A stretch of DNA of 64,000 bases from Pseudomonas sp. GM18 (lineage in GTDB: Bacteria > Pseudomonadota > Gammaproteobacteria > Pseudomonadales > Pseudomonadaceae), in contig NZ_AKJT01000038.1 in assembly GCF_000282195.1 (NCBI RefSeq), forward strand, positions 1 to 64,000. The letters run 5' to 3'. A model generated the notes under the pieces. That model had not been told where the DNA came from. It saw only the letters and a program-made list of their open reading frames with translations, and ran no database searches. Position 1 is the first letter of the stretch. Each line of letters opens with the position of its first letter. Positions 9,964-18,951 of the stretch are shown piece by piece. The position numbers and the translations under genes are program-made.

Positions 9964-12030
9964 TTACGCATCCGGCTGAGCCTGGAATGGCGATTCTTTA
10001 TCCGTACGTTCTTTGGTGCCCCAGGCGGCGATGCCGACCTTGAGCGCATAGAACAGGATGCTGAATACCACGAACAGGAACAGCGCGGTCAGCGTTGCAT
10101 TGGTGTAGGCGTTGTAGATCACGTGCTGCATCTGCTCGATGCTCTTGGCCGGGGCCAGGATCTGACCGTTGGCCAGGGCATCGCTGTACTTCTTGGCCAA
10201 CGACAGGAAGCCGATCGCCGGGTTGGCGTCGAACAGCTTGATGAAGCCGGCGGTGGTGGTGCAGATCAGCAACCAAACGGCTGGCAGCATGGTGACCCAG
10301 ATGTAGCGTTGACGTTTCATTTTGATCAATACGACAGTCGCCAGCATCAGCGCGATACCGGCCAGCATCTGGTTGGAGATGCCGAACAATGGCCACAAGG
10401 TGTTGATGCCGCCTAGTGGGTCGATCACGCCTTGGTACAACAGGTAACCCCACATCGCCACGCAACCGGCCGTGGCGATCAGGTTGGCGGTCCAGGATTC
10501 GGTGCGTCTCAGCGCCGGCACGAAGGAGCCGAGCAAGTCCTGCAGCATGAAACGTCCGGCACGGGTGCCGGCGTCAACCGCGGTGAGGATGAACAGCGCT
10601 TCGAACAGGATCGCGAAGTGGTACCAGAACGCCATGGTGTTTTCACCCGGCAGCACGCTGTGCAGGATCTGCGCGATACCGACCGCCAGGGTCGGTGCGC
10701 CGCCGGCACGGGCCAGGACGGTGGTTTCACCGATGTCCTTGGCCACCGCTTGCAACGCTTCCGGCGTAATCGCGAAACCCCAGTTGCTGACCGCTGTCGC
10801 TACCGCCACCACATCACCGCCGACGACCGCGGCCGGGCTGTTCATGGCGAAGTACACGCCCGGTTCGATCACCGAGGCAGCGACCATGGCCATAATCGCC
10901 ACGAACGATTCCATCAGCATGCCGCCGTAACCGATGTAGCGAGCGTTGGTTTCGTTATCCAACAGTTTCGGCGTGGTGCCGGAGGAGATCAGCGCATGGA
11001 AACCCGACACTGCGCCACAGGCAATGGTGATGAACAGGAACGGAAACAGCCCGCCCTTCCACACCGGCCCGGTGCCGTCGATGAACTGGGTCAATGCCGG
11101 CATTTTCAGCTCGGGCATGGTGATCAGAATGCCGATCGCCAGTGCGACGATGGTGCCGATCTTGAGGAAGGTCGACAGGTAATCGCGAGGCGCCAGGATC
11201 AGCCACACCGGCAATACGGCCGCGACAAAACCGTAGCCGATCAGCATCCAGGTAATTTGTACGCCAGTGAAGCTGAACGCCTTGGCCCAGACCGGGTCAG
11301 CGGCAATCTGCCCGCCGAGCCAGATCGAACCCAGCAGCAACAGCACGCCGATCACCGAAATTTCACCGATGCGGCCCGGGCGGATGTAGCGCATGTAGAT
11401 GCCCATGAACATCGCAATCGGGATGGTCGCCATCACCGTGAAAATACCCCAAGGGCTTTCGGCCAGGGCCTTGACCACGATCAACGCCAGCACCGCGAGG
11501 ATGATGATCATGATCAGGAAGCAGCCGAACAGCGCGATGGTCCCGGGGATACGGCCCATTTCTTCACGGACCATGTCACCCAGGGAACGGCCGTTGCGGC
11601 GGGTGGACATGAACAGGACCATGAAGTCCTGAACCGCACCGGCCAGCACCACGCCGGCAATCAGCCACAGCGTACCGGGCAAATAGCCCATCTGCGCCGC
11701 CAACACCGGACCGACCAGCGGCCCCGCGCCGGCGATGGCCGCGAAGTGGTGACCGAAAAGGATGTGTTTGTTGGTCGGGACGTAGTCCAGACCGTCATTG
11801 TTGAGTACGGCAGGTGTAGCCCGACGCGAATCGAGTTGCATCACATTGTTAGCGATGAACAGACTGTAGTAACGATACGCGACCAGGTAAATGGCCACGG
11901 CGGCAACCACGATCCACAAGGCGTTGATCGCCTCGCCTCGGCGCAATGCCACTACGCCTAGGGCGCACGCGCCTACGACTGCCAGCAGCAGCCAGGGTAA
12001 GTGGCGTAGCGGGCTATTATTATTTTTCAT
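9964..12030 (-). CDS. cstA: CstA/BtsT-family carbon starvation carrier
   Basis: This 688-residue inner-membrane protein has many transmembrane segments. It contains the conserved HHFAAIAGAGPLVGPVLAAQ and GISNQMLAGIALML blocks of the CstA family. E. coli CstA and BtsT import pyruvate, and peptide uptake has also been proposed. The start at 12030 (MKNNNSPLRHL) was chosen because the family begins here; a longer in-frame reading upstream has no matching sequence. It heads the leftward cstA-yjiX-yjiA group and is divergent from a PilZ gene. Whether it is closer to CstA or BtsT cannot be settled by eye. Confidence 0.9.
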   Translation of the reverse strand: MKNNNSPLRHLPWLLLAVVGACALGVVALRRGEAINALWIVVAAVAIYLVAYRYYSLFIANNVMQLDSRRATPAVLNNDGLDYVPTNKHILFGHHFAAIAGAGPLVGPVLAAQMGYLPGTLWLIAGVVLAGAVQDFMVLFMSTRRNGRSLGDMVREEMGRIPGTIALFGCFLIMIIILAVLALIVVKALAESPWGIFTVMATIPIAMFMGIYMRYIRPGRIGEISVIGVLLLLGSIWLGGQIAADPVWAKAFSFTGVQITWMLIGYGFVAAVLPVWLILAPRDYLSTFLKIGTIVALAIGILITMPELKMPALTQFIDGTGPVWKGGLFPFLFITIACGAVSGFHALISSGTTPKLLDNETNARYIGYGGMLMESFVAIMAMVAASVIEPGVYFAMNSPAAVVGGDVVAVATAVSNWGFAITPEALQAVAKDIGETTVLARAGGAPTLAVGIAQILHSVLPGENTMAFWYHFAILFEALFILTAVDAGTRAGRFMLQDLLGSFVPALRRTESWTANLIATAGCVAMWGYLLYQGVIDPLGGINTLWPLFGISNQMLAGIALMLATVVLIKMKRQRYIWVTMLPAVWLLICTTTAGFIKLFDANPAIGFLSLAKKYSDALANGQILAPAKSIEQMQHVIYNAYTNATLTALFLFVVFSILFYALKVGIAAWGTKERTDKESPFQAQPDA

Positions 12031-12190
12031 TTTATGATTCCAGCCAGAGTGGACAAGAAAGACAGCCACCCCGAGTTTAGCGCTACTGGCCTCAAAGGCC
12101 ACCCCCAACGTTGGTCTAGATAAGGGATTGCGTGGCGGCTGATGCAAAGCCCGGTCTATAGTCAGTGCACCATGCAGAGAGGGTCAGGCC

Positions 12191-12559
12191 ATGAGCGAAC
12201 AGCATTCCGATCGCCGCCGTTTCAAGCGCATCGCCTTCAGTGCAAAGGCCGAACTGAGCCAGGACGGACAGCGTTGGCCGGTGCAATTACTCGACCTGTC
12301 GCTCAAGGGCATGCTGATCCAGCGTCCCGAGCCCTGGTCAGGCGACGCCAGCCAGCCCTTCGCAGCCGATATCCATTTGAACAACGAGGCCGAGATCCGA
12401 ATGGACGTGCAGCTGACCCACGATGGCAAGGGCCAGTTGGGTTTTGTCTGCCTGCATATCGGGCTGGACTCGATCGAACACCTGAGACGGCTGATCGAGC
12501 TGAATCTCGGCGATCCTGAGGAGCTGGACCGGGAGTTGGGGGCACTCATCGAAATCTGA
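12191..12559 (+). CDS. PilZ-domain c-di-GMP-binding protein
   Basis: This 122-residue single-domain protein has both PilZ signatures: the arginine-rich RRRFKR at residues 8-13 and DLSLKG about 27 residues later. These bind cyclic-di-GMP in the family. There is no second domain, so it is probably an adaptor acting on a partner. The start has AGGGTCAGGCC in front. It is divergent from cstA across about 160 bases, and a REP element follows. The partner and output are unknown. Confidence 0.9.
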   Translation: MSEQHSDRRRFKRIAFSAKAELSQDGQRWPVQLLDLSLKGMLIQRPEPWSGDASQPFAADIHLNNEAEIRMDVQLTHDGKGQLGFVCLHIGLDSIEHLRRLIELNLGDPEELDRELGALIEI

Positions 12560-12566
12560 TTGCTTG

Positions 12567-12664
12567 TGTAGGAGCTGCCGCAGGCTGCGATCTTTTGATC
12601 TGGGCGCTTTCACAGGCCGCTGAAGATCAAGATCAAAAGATCGCAGCCTTCGGCAGCTCCTACA
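12567..12664. repeat. REP doublet (GATCGCAGCCTTCGGCAGCTCCTACA family)
   Basis: The outer arms TGTAGGAGCTGCCG and CGGCAGCTCCTACA are inverted, and GATC-rich inner arms follow. It lies between the convergent pilZ and radA genes. It is the same family as 30773-30862. Confidence 0.82.
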
Positions 12665-12693
12665 GGGATTGGCGTTCAGGCGTAAATTTGTGT

Positions 12694-14061
12694 CTATTCG
12701 AACAGTGCGTCAAGGGCCTGTTCCAGGCGCGTCACGGCAATAATCTGCAACCCCGGCGGTGCTTCTTTCGGCGCATTGCCCTTGGGCACGATGGCGCGTT
12801 TGAAGCCGTGCTTGGCCGCCTCTTTCAAGCGCTCCTGGCCACTCGGCACCGGGCGCACTTCACCCGACAACCCGACTTCGCCAAACACCAGCAGATCGTG
12901 CGGCAGCGGCCGGTTGCGCAAACTGGACATGACCGCCGCCATCAAGGCCAGGTCGGAAGCGGTTTCCAGGACCTTCACGCCGCCGACCACGTTGAGGAAC
13001 ACGTCCTGATCGTGGGTCGGGATGCCGCCGTGGCGGTGCAAAACCGCCAACAACATGGCCAGGCGATTCTGATCCAGACCTAGCGTCACCCGGCGCGGGT
13101 TGGCCAGATGGCTGTCGTCCACCAACGCCTGGACTTCCACCAGCATCGGCCGGGTGCCTTCCCACGTGGCCATGACCACGCTTCCCGGGACTTCCTCCTG
13201 GGCGCGTGTAAGGAAAATCGCCGAAGGGTTGGAGACTTCTTTCAGGCCTTTGTCGGTCATGCCGAACACGCCCAGTTCATTCACCGCGCCAAAGCGGTTT
13301 TTCACCGCCCGCAGCAAACGCAGGCGCCCATCGGATTCGCCTTCGAAATACAGAACGGTGTCGACCATGTGTTCCAGCACTCGGGGGCCGGCCAGCGCAC
13401 CTTCTTTGGTGACATGGCCCACGAGGAAAATCGCCGTGCCGCTTTGCTTGGCGTAACGCACCAGTAATGCCGCACTTTCACGCACCTGGGAGACACCGCC
13501 CGGTGCCGATTGCAATTGCTCGGTGAAGATCGTCTGAATCGAGTCGATCACCATCACCTTGGGCTTTTCCTGCCTGGCGGTGGCGATGATGGTTTCAATG
13601 CAGGTTTCGGTCATTACCCGCAGTTGATCCTGAGGCAAACCCAGCCGCCGGGCACGCATGGCCACTTGTTGCTGGGACTCTTCACCGGTGACATACAACG
13701 CCGGCATACTCTTGGCGAGGTTGCACAAGGTTTGCAACAGAATGGTCGATTTGCCGATGCCAGGGTCACCACCGATCAACACCACCGAGCCATCCACCAA
13801 GCCGCCACCCAGTACGCGATCAAGCTCGCTGGATGCCGTGGAGAAACGCGGAATCTCTTCGACGCTGACTTCGGCCAGGGTCTTGATCTGCGCCTGCTGG
13901 CCAGTCCAACCGGTGCGACCGCTGGGGGCTGCGGCGCCGCCACTCTCCACCATGGTTTCGGTCAGCGTGTTCCAGGCCCCGCATTCGCCGCACTGGCCGG
14001 CCCACTTGGGGAAGGTTGAGCCGCACTCGGTGCAGCCGTACATGCGCTTGGCCTTGGCCAT
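12694..14061 (-). CDS. radA: DNA repair protein RadA
   Basis: This 455-residue RecA-like helicase processes branched recombination intermediates. It has an N-terminal zinc finger with CTECG and CGECG pairs and a Walker A GGDPGIGKST. The RadA-specific KNRFG motif and a C-terminal Lon-like domain with GEVGLSGEVRPV are also present. The ATG at 14061 (MAKAKRMYGC) has GGGAGTTCAG in front; the frame continues five codons upstream without a better start. The length is normal. Confidence 0.96.
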   Translation of the reverse strand: MAKAKRMYGCTECGSTFPKWAGQCGECGAWNTLTETMVESGGAAAPSGRTGWTGQQAQIKTLAEVSVEEIPRFSTASSELDRVLGGGLVDGSVVLIGGDPGIGKSTILLQTLCNLAKSMPALYVTGEESQQQVAMRARRLGLPQDQLRVMTETCIETIIATARQEKPKVMVIDSIQTIFTEQLQSAPGGVSQVRESAALLVRYAKQSGTAIFLVGHVTKEGALAGPRVLEHMVDTVLYFEGESDGRLRLLRAVKNRFGAVNELGVFGMTDKGLKEVSNPSAIFLTRAQEEVPGSVVMATWEGTRPMLVEVQALVDDSHLANPRRVTLGLDQNRLAMLLAVLHRHGGIPTHDQDVFLNVVGGVKVLETASDLALMAAVMSSLRNRPLPHDLLVFGEVGLSGEVRPVPSGQERLKEAAKHGFKRAIVPKGNAPKEAPPGLQIIAVTRLEQALDALFE

Positions 14062-14106
14062 CTGAACTCCCGGCAAAAACCGCGATGATAGCTCAGCTGG
14101 CGCGGA

Positions 14107-14661
14107 TCAGCGCGGCGCCGCCGTGCGGATTTCACCGCTGGCCAGACGCGCGGCACTGTTGCCCAACGGATCCTCGGCGTTCATGTCAGCCCCTTTGGCC
14201 TTGAGTGCGTCGAGCAACTCGACGCGCTTGAACAACCCGGCATACATCGCGGCAGTCTGCCCCGCGCCGTTGCGTTGGTCGGGGCTGCAATTGGCGGCCA
14301 GCAGGGTTCGAGCGATCTGCACTTCGCCTTTGAAAATCGCGCCCATCAGCGCCGTATTGCCGCGTTGATCCTGAGCGCAGGCGTCCGCCCCGGCCGCGAG
14401 CAAACGCTCCACGGCGGCACCCTGACCGTGATAGGCGGCCAGAATCAGCGCGGTGTAACCCTTGCTGTCGCGGGTATCGAGGGAATAACCGGCCTCGATG
14501 AAGGTCTCGAGCATCGGCACATCACCCCGTCGAGCGGCATCGAAATAGTAATCCTGTAATTGCGCTTTAAGCGCCTCGGGGTCCTTCGAGAGTGGCGGCT
14601 CAGCCCCGGCGAGCACATTGAGCGACCAGCACGCCAGAAACACAGACAAATAAAAACGCAT
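14107..14661 (-). CDS. ankB: exported ankyrin-repeat protein AnkB
   Basis: This 184-residue protein has a signal peptide (cleavage near VLAGAEP). About four ankyrin repeats follow; clear units are SKGYTALILAAYHGQG, RGNTALMGAIFKGEV and GAGQTAAMYAGLFKR. In P. aeruginosa ankB lies directly downstream of katB and is needed for full catalase activity, and the same order with a 57-base gap is found here. The likely role is in the periplasm, supporting KatB or peroxide defence. The name rests on this context. Confidence 0.85.
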   Translation of the reverse strand: MRFYLSVFLACWSLNVLAGAEPPLSKDPEALKAQLQDYYFDAARRGDVPMLETFIEAGYSLDTRDSKGYTALILAAYHGQGAAVERLLAAGADACAQDQRGNTALMGAIFKGEVQIARTLLAANCSPDQRNGAGQTAAMYAGLFKRVELLDALKAKGADMNAEDPLGNSAARLASGEIRTAAPR

Positions 14662-14718
14662 GGCAGCGCTCCTTGATCAGACGGGACCTCGCGTGAGGCC
14701 CCGCTTCAGACAGATAGA

Positions 14719-16260
14719 TCAATCGACCAGTTTGGCCGCCAGCGTCTTGACCCGGGCCAGATCAGCCTTGGCCACTTTGGTTACTCCCGCCCCGTATTCC
14801 GGGTCGGCCTTATAGAGGAAGGACAGGATGATGTGCTTGCTCTCGTCATCGGTGGTGGCCAGGGAGCCGCCGAAGCTGTCGATCAGGTCCTGACGCTCCT
14901 TCTGTGTGAACGAGCGATACAGATCGCCGGCCTGCTTGAAGTTCTGCTCACGCTGAATCTTCGCCTGCTGCGTGCTGCCCGACAGGCTCGACTGGCTGTA
15001 ACGCGCAGTTTGCGGCTCCTCACGGGGCAGCAGACGGCTCGGCTGGTAATTCACGCCCGTGCTGCTGGCGCCGATATTCATCGCACCATCCTGATTACCG
15101 TTGTTCACGGCGATTTTCGGTGCATTGATCGGCAACTGCAGAGCGTTGGCCCCCAGGCGATACAGTTGGGTATCGGCATACGAGAACACTCGCCCTTGCA
15201 ACAAGCGATCTTCCGAAGGCTCGATACCCGGCACCAGGTTGGCCGGTGCCATCGCCACTTGTTCGGTTTCCTGGAATACATTCGCCGGATTACGGTTCAA
15301 CACCATTTGTCCAACTTTTCGCTCAGGAACACCGGGCCAGATCTTGGTCGCGTCCAATGGATCGAAATCAAACTTGGACAAATCTTGAGAATTCAGAACC
15401 TGGATGTACAAGTCCCACTTAGGAAAGTCACCCTTGTTAATATGAGCGACCAAGTCGTTAGTCATATGACTGTAGTCTTGACCTTGAACACTGGTGACTT
15501 CTTTGGGGTCAAGATTTTTAATCCCCTGCAAACTTTTCCAGTGAAACTTTACATAGTGAACATCGCCTTTGGCGTTAACCAACTTGTAGGCATGTACACC
15601 GTTGCCATCCATCTCCCGATAACTGGCCGGGGTACCGGAGTTGGAATACAACTCGGTCAAAGTGCGAGTGGCTTCCGGAACATGGGAAAAGAAATCGAAA
15701 CGACGGGAGTCGTCGTCAAGGTTGGTGCGCGGGTCCGGTTTGAAGGCATGGACCATGTCCGGAAACTTGATGGCGTCCCGGATGAAGAAGGTCGGGAAAT
15801 TGTTGCCGACCAGGTCCCAGTTACCGTCCGCTGTGTAGAACTTGGTGGCGAACCCCCGTGGATCACGCAGGGTTTCCGGCGAATGGTTGCCATGGACCAC
15901 CGCGGAGAAGCGCACAAATACCGGCGTGCTCTGGCCGCCGGCGAATACCTTGGCCTTGGTCAAGTCACTCAGGTCGTCGGTCACGGTGAACGTACCATGG
16001 GCGCCGGTGCCACGGGCGTGCACCACGCGTTCGGGAATGCGTTCACGGTCGAAACGCTGGAGCTTCTGAATCAACTGTACGTCTTGCAACAGCACCGGCC
16101 CGGTCGCGCCGGCGGTTTGCGAGTTCTGGTTGTCACCGACGGCGGCACCGTTATCACGGGTCAACGTTGCAGCGTTAATGGAGAAGGACAGCAGGCTGAC
16201 GGTCAGAACGCCGAAGGTTCGACGGAGGGGAAAAGCCCCGAGGCCAAGGGGAGTTGTCAT
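14719..16260 (-). CDS. katB: periplasmic catalase KatB
   Basis: This 513-residue monofunctional haem catalase breaks down hydrogen peroxide. It begins with a signal peptide (cleavage near SINAATL). It contains the active-site region VHARGTGAHGTF with the catalytic histidine, and the proximal haem motif RVFSYADTQLYRLG with the tyrosine ligand. The ATG 16260 is preceded by AGAGGAAACTTCC; upstream in-frame codons were rejected. The length equals P. aeruginosa KatB, which is peroxide-inducible through OxyR. I could not find a convincing OxyR site upstream by eye. Confidence 0.93.
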   Translation of the reverse strand: MTTPLGLGAFPLRRTFGVLTVSLLSFSINAATLTRDNGAAVGDNQNSQTAGATGPVLLQDVQLIQKLQRFDRERIPERVVHARGTGAHGTFTVTDDLSDLTKAKVFAGGQSTPVFVRFSAVVHGNHSPETLRDPRGFATKFYTADGNWDLVGNNFPTFFIRDAIKFPDMVHAFKPDPRTNLDDDSRRFDFFSHVPEATRTLTELYSNSGTPASYREMDGNGVHAYKLVNAKGDVHYVKFHWKSLQGIKNLDPKEVTSVQGQDYSHMTNDLVAHINKGDFPKWDLYIQVLNSQDLSKFDFDPLDATKIWPGVPERKVGQMVLNRNPANVFQETEQVAMAPANLVPGIEPSEDRLLQGRVFSYADTQLYRLGANALQLPINAPKIAVNNGNQDGAMNIGASSTGVNYQPSRLLPREEPQTARYSQSSLSGSTQQAKIQREQNFKQAGDLYRSFTQKERQDLIDSFGGSLATTDDESKHIILSFLYKADPEYGAGVTKVAKADLARVKTLAAKLVD

Positions 16261-16545
16261 GGAAGTTTCCTCTGGTTTTATTAAGCGCATCCTGGTGCGC
16301 ACCACAGAGGCTAGTGACCCAAAGGCCAAAACATAAATAGAAATCCCGTACCGGGCCGATAGCCAAAAGGTTCTGGAAAGCCCGGTCTAGAGCGGGTAGT
16401 CGCGCGCGAATAGTGGCATTTTGTAAACTAATTGCCGGAAGATGTGTCGATAGACACGGGCATTGTAAGAAGGCGTTTCAAGCAAGAGACGTTTTGCTGA
16501 TTTACACTGCGTTCACCAACCTCATCTGTAACAAGGAAATAACCT

Positions 16546-16959
16546 ATGGGCGTGATAAGTGAGTTCAAGGCCTTCGCGGTCAAAGGTAATGTGGTCGACA
16601 TGGCCGTCGGTATCATCATCGGCGCTGCCTTCGGCAAAATCGTTTCTTCGTTTGTCGGCGATGTGGTGATGCCGCCAATTGGCTTGCTGATCGGTGGGGT
16701 GGACTTCAGTGACCTGGCCATTACGCTCAAGGCCGCCAACGGTAATGTCCCGGCAGTGGTGCTGGCGTACGGCAAGTTCATCCAGAGCATGATCGACTTC
16801 ATCATCGTTGCCTTCGCGATCTTCCTGGGCGTCAAGGCCATCAACCGGCTGAAACGCGAAGAGGCCGTTGCGCCAACCCTGCCACCGGTTCCGACCAAGG
16901 AAGAAGAACTGCTGAGCGAGATCCGCGATCTGCTCAAGGCTCAGAACAATCGGCCCTGA
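16546..16959 (+). CDS. mscL: large-conductance mechanosensitive channel
   Basis: This 137-residue homopentameric inner-membrane channel opens on hypo-osmotic shock. The N-terminal amphipathic helix and TM1 ([20 protein letters not shown]) are highly conserved, as are TM2 ([18 protein letters not shown]) and the acidic C-terminal helix ([13 protein letters not shown]). AAGGAAATAACC precedes the ATG. A bidirectional terminator follows. Confidence 0.97.
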   Translation: MGVISEFKAFAVKGNVVDMAVGIIIGAAFGKIVSSFVGDVVMPPIGLLIGGVDFSDLAITLKAANGNVPAVVLAYGKFIQSMIDFIIVAFAIFLGVKAINRLKREEAVAPTLPPVPTKEEELLSEIRDLLKAQNNRP

Positions 16960-16976
16960 TAGCTGATTACCCAGAG

Positions 16977-17004
16977 AAACGGCGCCTTCGGGCGCCGTTT
17001 GTTT
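16977..17004. terminator. bidirectional terminator between mscL and fpr
   Basis: A perfect 10-bp stem, AAACGGCGCC / GGCGCCGTTT, with a TTCG tetraloop lies between convergent genes. The T-run is short on both sides. Confidence 0.85.
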
Positions 17005-17779
17005 ACCAGTAGTTTTCCACCGCCACTTGGCCTGCTCGTCGACTGAGGCTCAAGTGCATGCCCCGTTGTTTCAGTAACTTGCGCGTGTCATCGATCATCT
17101 GTGGGTTACCACAGAGCATCACTCGCGAATGCTCGGCCGTCAGCGCTACACCGGCCGTCCGTTCCAGTTCGCCACTTTCCAGGAGGCTGGTGATCCGCCC
17201 ATTCAAGGCACCCGGATGCTGTTCGCGGGTGACGGTGGCGATGAATTGCAGTTTGTGCGCGTACTCGGCCAGGTAGTCACGTTGCGCCAGCTCCGCAATC
17301 AACGCCTGGTACGCCAGCTCCCGCGCTTCGCGCACGCTGTAGACCAGGATGATTCGTTCGAATTTCTCCCAAACTTCGAAGTCCTGAAGGATCGACAGAA
17401 ACGGCGCTACGCCCGTGCCTGTGGATAACAACCAGAGGTCACGGCCATCGACGAAGCGATCCAGCGTCAGATAACCAAAGGCCTGACGGTCAACCAGCAG
17501 CGTATCGCCGACTTCCAGCCGACTCAGCTCACTGGTGAACTCCCCTCCCGGCACAACAATGGAGAAAAATTCAAGGAACTCGTCATAGGGTGACGAGACC
17601 ATGGAATAGGCCCGCCATACCGTGTTGCCGTCAGCCTTGGTCACGCCCAGCCGGGCGAATTGCCCTGCGCGAAAACGAAAGCCCGGATCCCTGGTGGTCC
17701 GCAGGGTAAACAGATTGGGGGTCAATGGCTGGACGTTACACAGCGTCTGGCGAGTGAATTTTTCTGCACTGGCAGTCAT
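17003..17779 (-). CDS. fpr: ferredoxin/flavodoxin-NADP+ reductase
   Basis: This 258-residue FAD enzyme moves electrons between NADPH and ferredoxin or flavodoxin, usually in oxidative-stress and iron metabolism. The FAD-binding RAYSMVSSPYDEF, the nucleotide-binding STGTGVAPF and the C-terminal VAVENYW are all present, as is usual for the Pseudomonas enzyme. The ATG at 17779 has GGAGCGACCC in front. In P. aeruginosa and P. putida the gene is controlled by the LysR regulator FinR; no finR lies next to it here, and an orphan luxR is the divergent neighbour instead. Confidence 0.93.
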   Translation of the reverse strand: MTASAEKFTRQTLCNVQPLTPNLFTLRTTRDPGFRFRAGQFARLGVTKADGNTVWRAYSMVSSPYDEFLEFFSIVVPGGEFTSELSRLEVGDTLLVDRQAFGYLTLDRFVDGRDLWLLSTGTGVAPFLSILQDFEVWEKFERIILVYSVREARELAYQALIAELAQRDYLAEYAHKLQFIATVTREQHPGALNGRITSLLESGELERTAGVALTAEHSRVMLCGNPQMIDDTRKLLKQRGMHLSLSRRAGQVAVENYW

Positions 17780-18051
17780 GGGTCGCTCCATTCAACAGAT
17801 GGCCCCAGTGTCCCGCAAAGCGGGCTGTGTAAACACCGATGATTTGTAATGTCTTTCGCGCAGATAAATGAACAATACATTAGTGTTGATTCTGTCCCAT
17901 CGTAAATGGAGCTAAGAACCGGTTATGCAGTCATGGGCCTTTTCAAGAGCAAAAAAGTTCAGCATGTTTGTAAGAATACTCCTACACTCTGGGACGTGCC
18001 GGATCTTGGATCCAATCGGCACCCCCAAGGAAGTCCGCATGGAGTTACCAT

Positions 18052-18762
18052 ATGAAAGTGTGGAAGGAATCACAGTTAACACAGCTTTCTTGCGCTCAAG
18101 AAATAAAGACTGCATATGAGATGTCGCTTAATCTCGTCAAAAACATGGGCTTTAATTTCTGTGCATTTTCAACAATATCCCCAACAACAGGGACACACCA
18201 TCATGAGATAAATCTGAATAATTACCCTAGCGAATGGAACACGAAATATGAAAACGAGCATTACGATGCGGTTGATCCAATACTAGCCCACTGCCATGAC
18301 TCCGAAGTGCCGATTCTCTGGCAAGAAGAGTGCTATTCAAAAACACCAAGGCTGTGGCAAGCGCAAAAAAACCAGGGGCTGCACCACGGCTGGTCCCAAT
18401 CCGTTCATGATAAAAACGGGCTTTGCAGCATGCTGAGCGTGGCCAGAACCCATTGCCCGATTACCGCATATGAACTGTACAAAAATCTGGGCTACGCGAT
18501 GTTTATTGGCCGTCACCTGCACGGGCTTGTCGCGAAAGACCTGCGTGTCTCCTCGCTGAAGCCGGCCACGGTGCTTTTATCATGCAGAGAAATCGAAGTG
18601 CTGAAATATTCAGCTGTCGGCAAGACGGCATGCGAGATCGCAATCATCCTCAGACTGAGTGAAAGCACCGTAAATTTCCATATAAAGGGCGCTATCCGCA
18701 AATTTGGCGTCAACAACAAGATTGCAGCGGTGATCAGCGCAGCAAGATCGGGGGTTATCTGA
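18052..18762 (+). CDS. orphan LuxR-type AHL-binding regulator
   Basis: This 236-residue protein has an N-terminal autoinducer-binding domain and a C-terminal LuxR helix-turn-helix. By TraR numbering all six invariant ligand-pocket residues are kept: W62, Y66, D75, P76, W90 and G113. The three DNA-domain invariants are also kept (E180, L184, G190). It should therefore bind an acyl-homoserine lactone or a close mimic. No luxI is present in the window, so it is a LuxR solo. The gene is visibly richer in A and T than its neighbours, which suggests transfer. GGAG lies a few bases before the start. A GTGCCG/CGGCAC dyad at 17996-18022 and an AACCGGTT palindrome lie upstream; neither is a classical lux box. 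Confidence 0.88.
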   Translation: MKVWKESQLTQLSCAQEIKTAYEMSLNLVKNMGFNFCAFSTISPTTGTHHHEINLNNYPSEWNTKYENEHYDAVDPILAHCHDSEVPILWQEECYSKTPRLWQAQKNQGLHHGWSQSVHDKNGLCSMLSVARTHCPITAYELYKNLGYAMFIGRHLHGLVAKDLRVSSLKPATVLLSCREIEVLKYSAVGKTACEIAIILRLSESTVNFHIKGAIRKFGVNNKIAAVISAARSGVI

Positions 18763-18951
18763 AACTGTTCGAATCAGGTAATCCGTGCGAGTAATCCGGA
18801 CGAAAAAAACGTACCATTTGCGATCCGTTCTGAGTGATGCCGTGTGAAACTCCACGACGCAGTCCACTCGAATGGTTCCGTCCGCTACAACGCTCGTGAG
18901 CGGCGGACCACTCGTTGATTCCTCCGTTGACTACCCAGAGCCCCCCGCCTC

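Noticed and set aside
10432..11961. 509-codon open frame antisense to cstA
   Set aside because: It is rich in His, Gln, Arg and Asp, typical of a shadow frame. The carrier on the minus strand is well supported.
16261..16545. OxyR site for katB
   Set aside because: ATAG-like tetramers are present but not at the required spacing, so no site is called.
17911..17934. Possible lux box around AACCGGTT
   Set aside because: Only the central 8 bases are palindromic, and the flanks do not fit the CT-N12-AG pattern.
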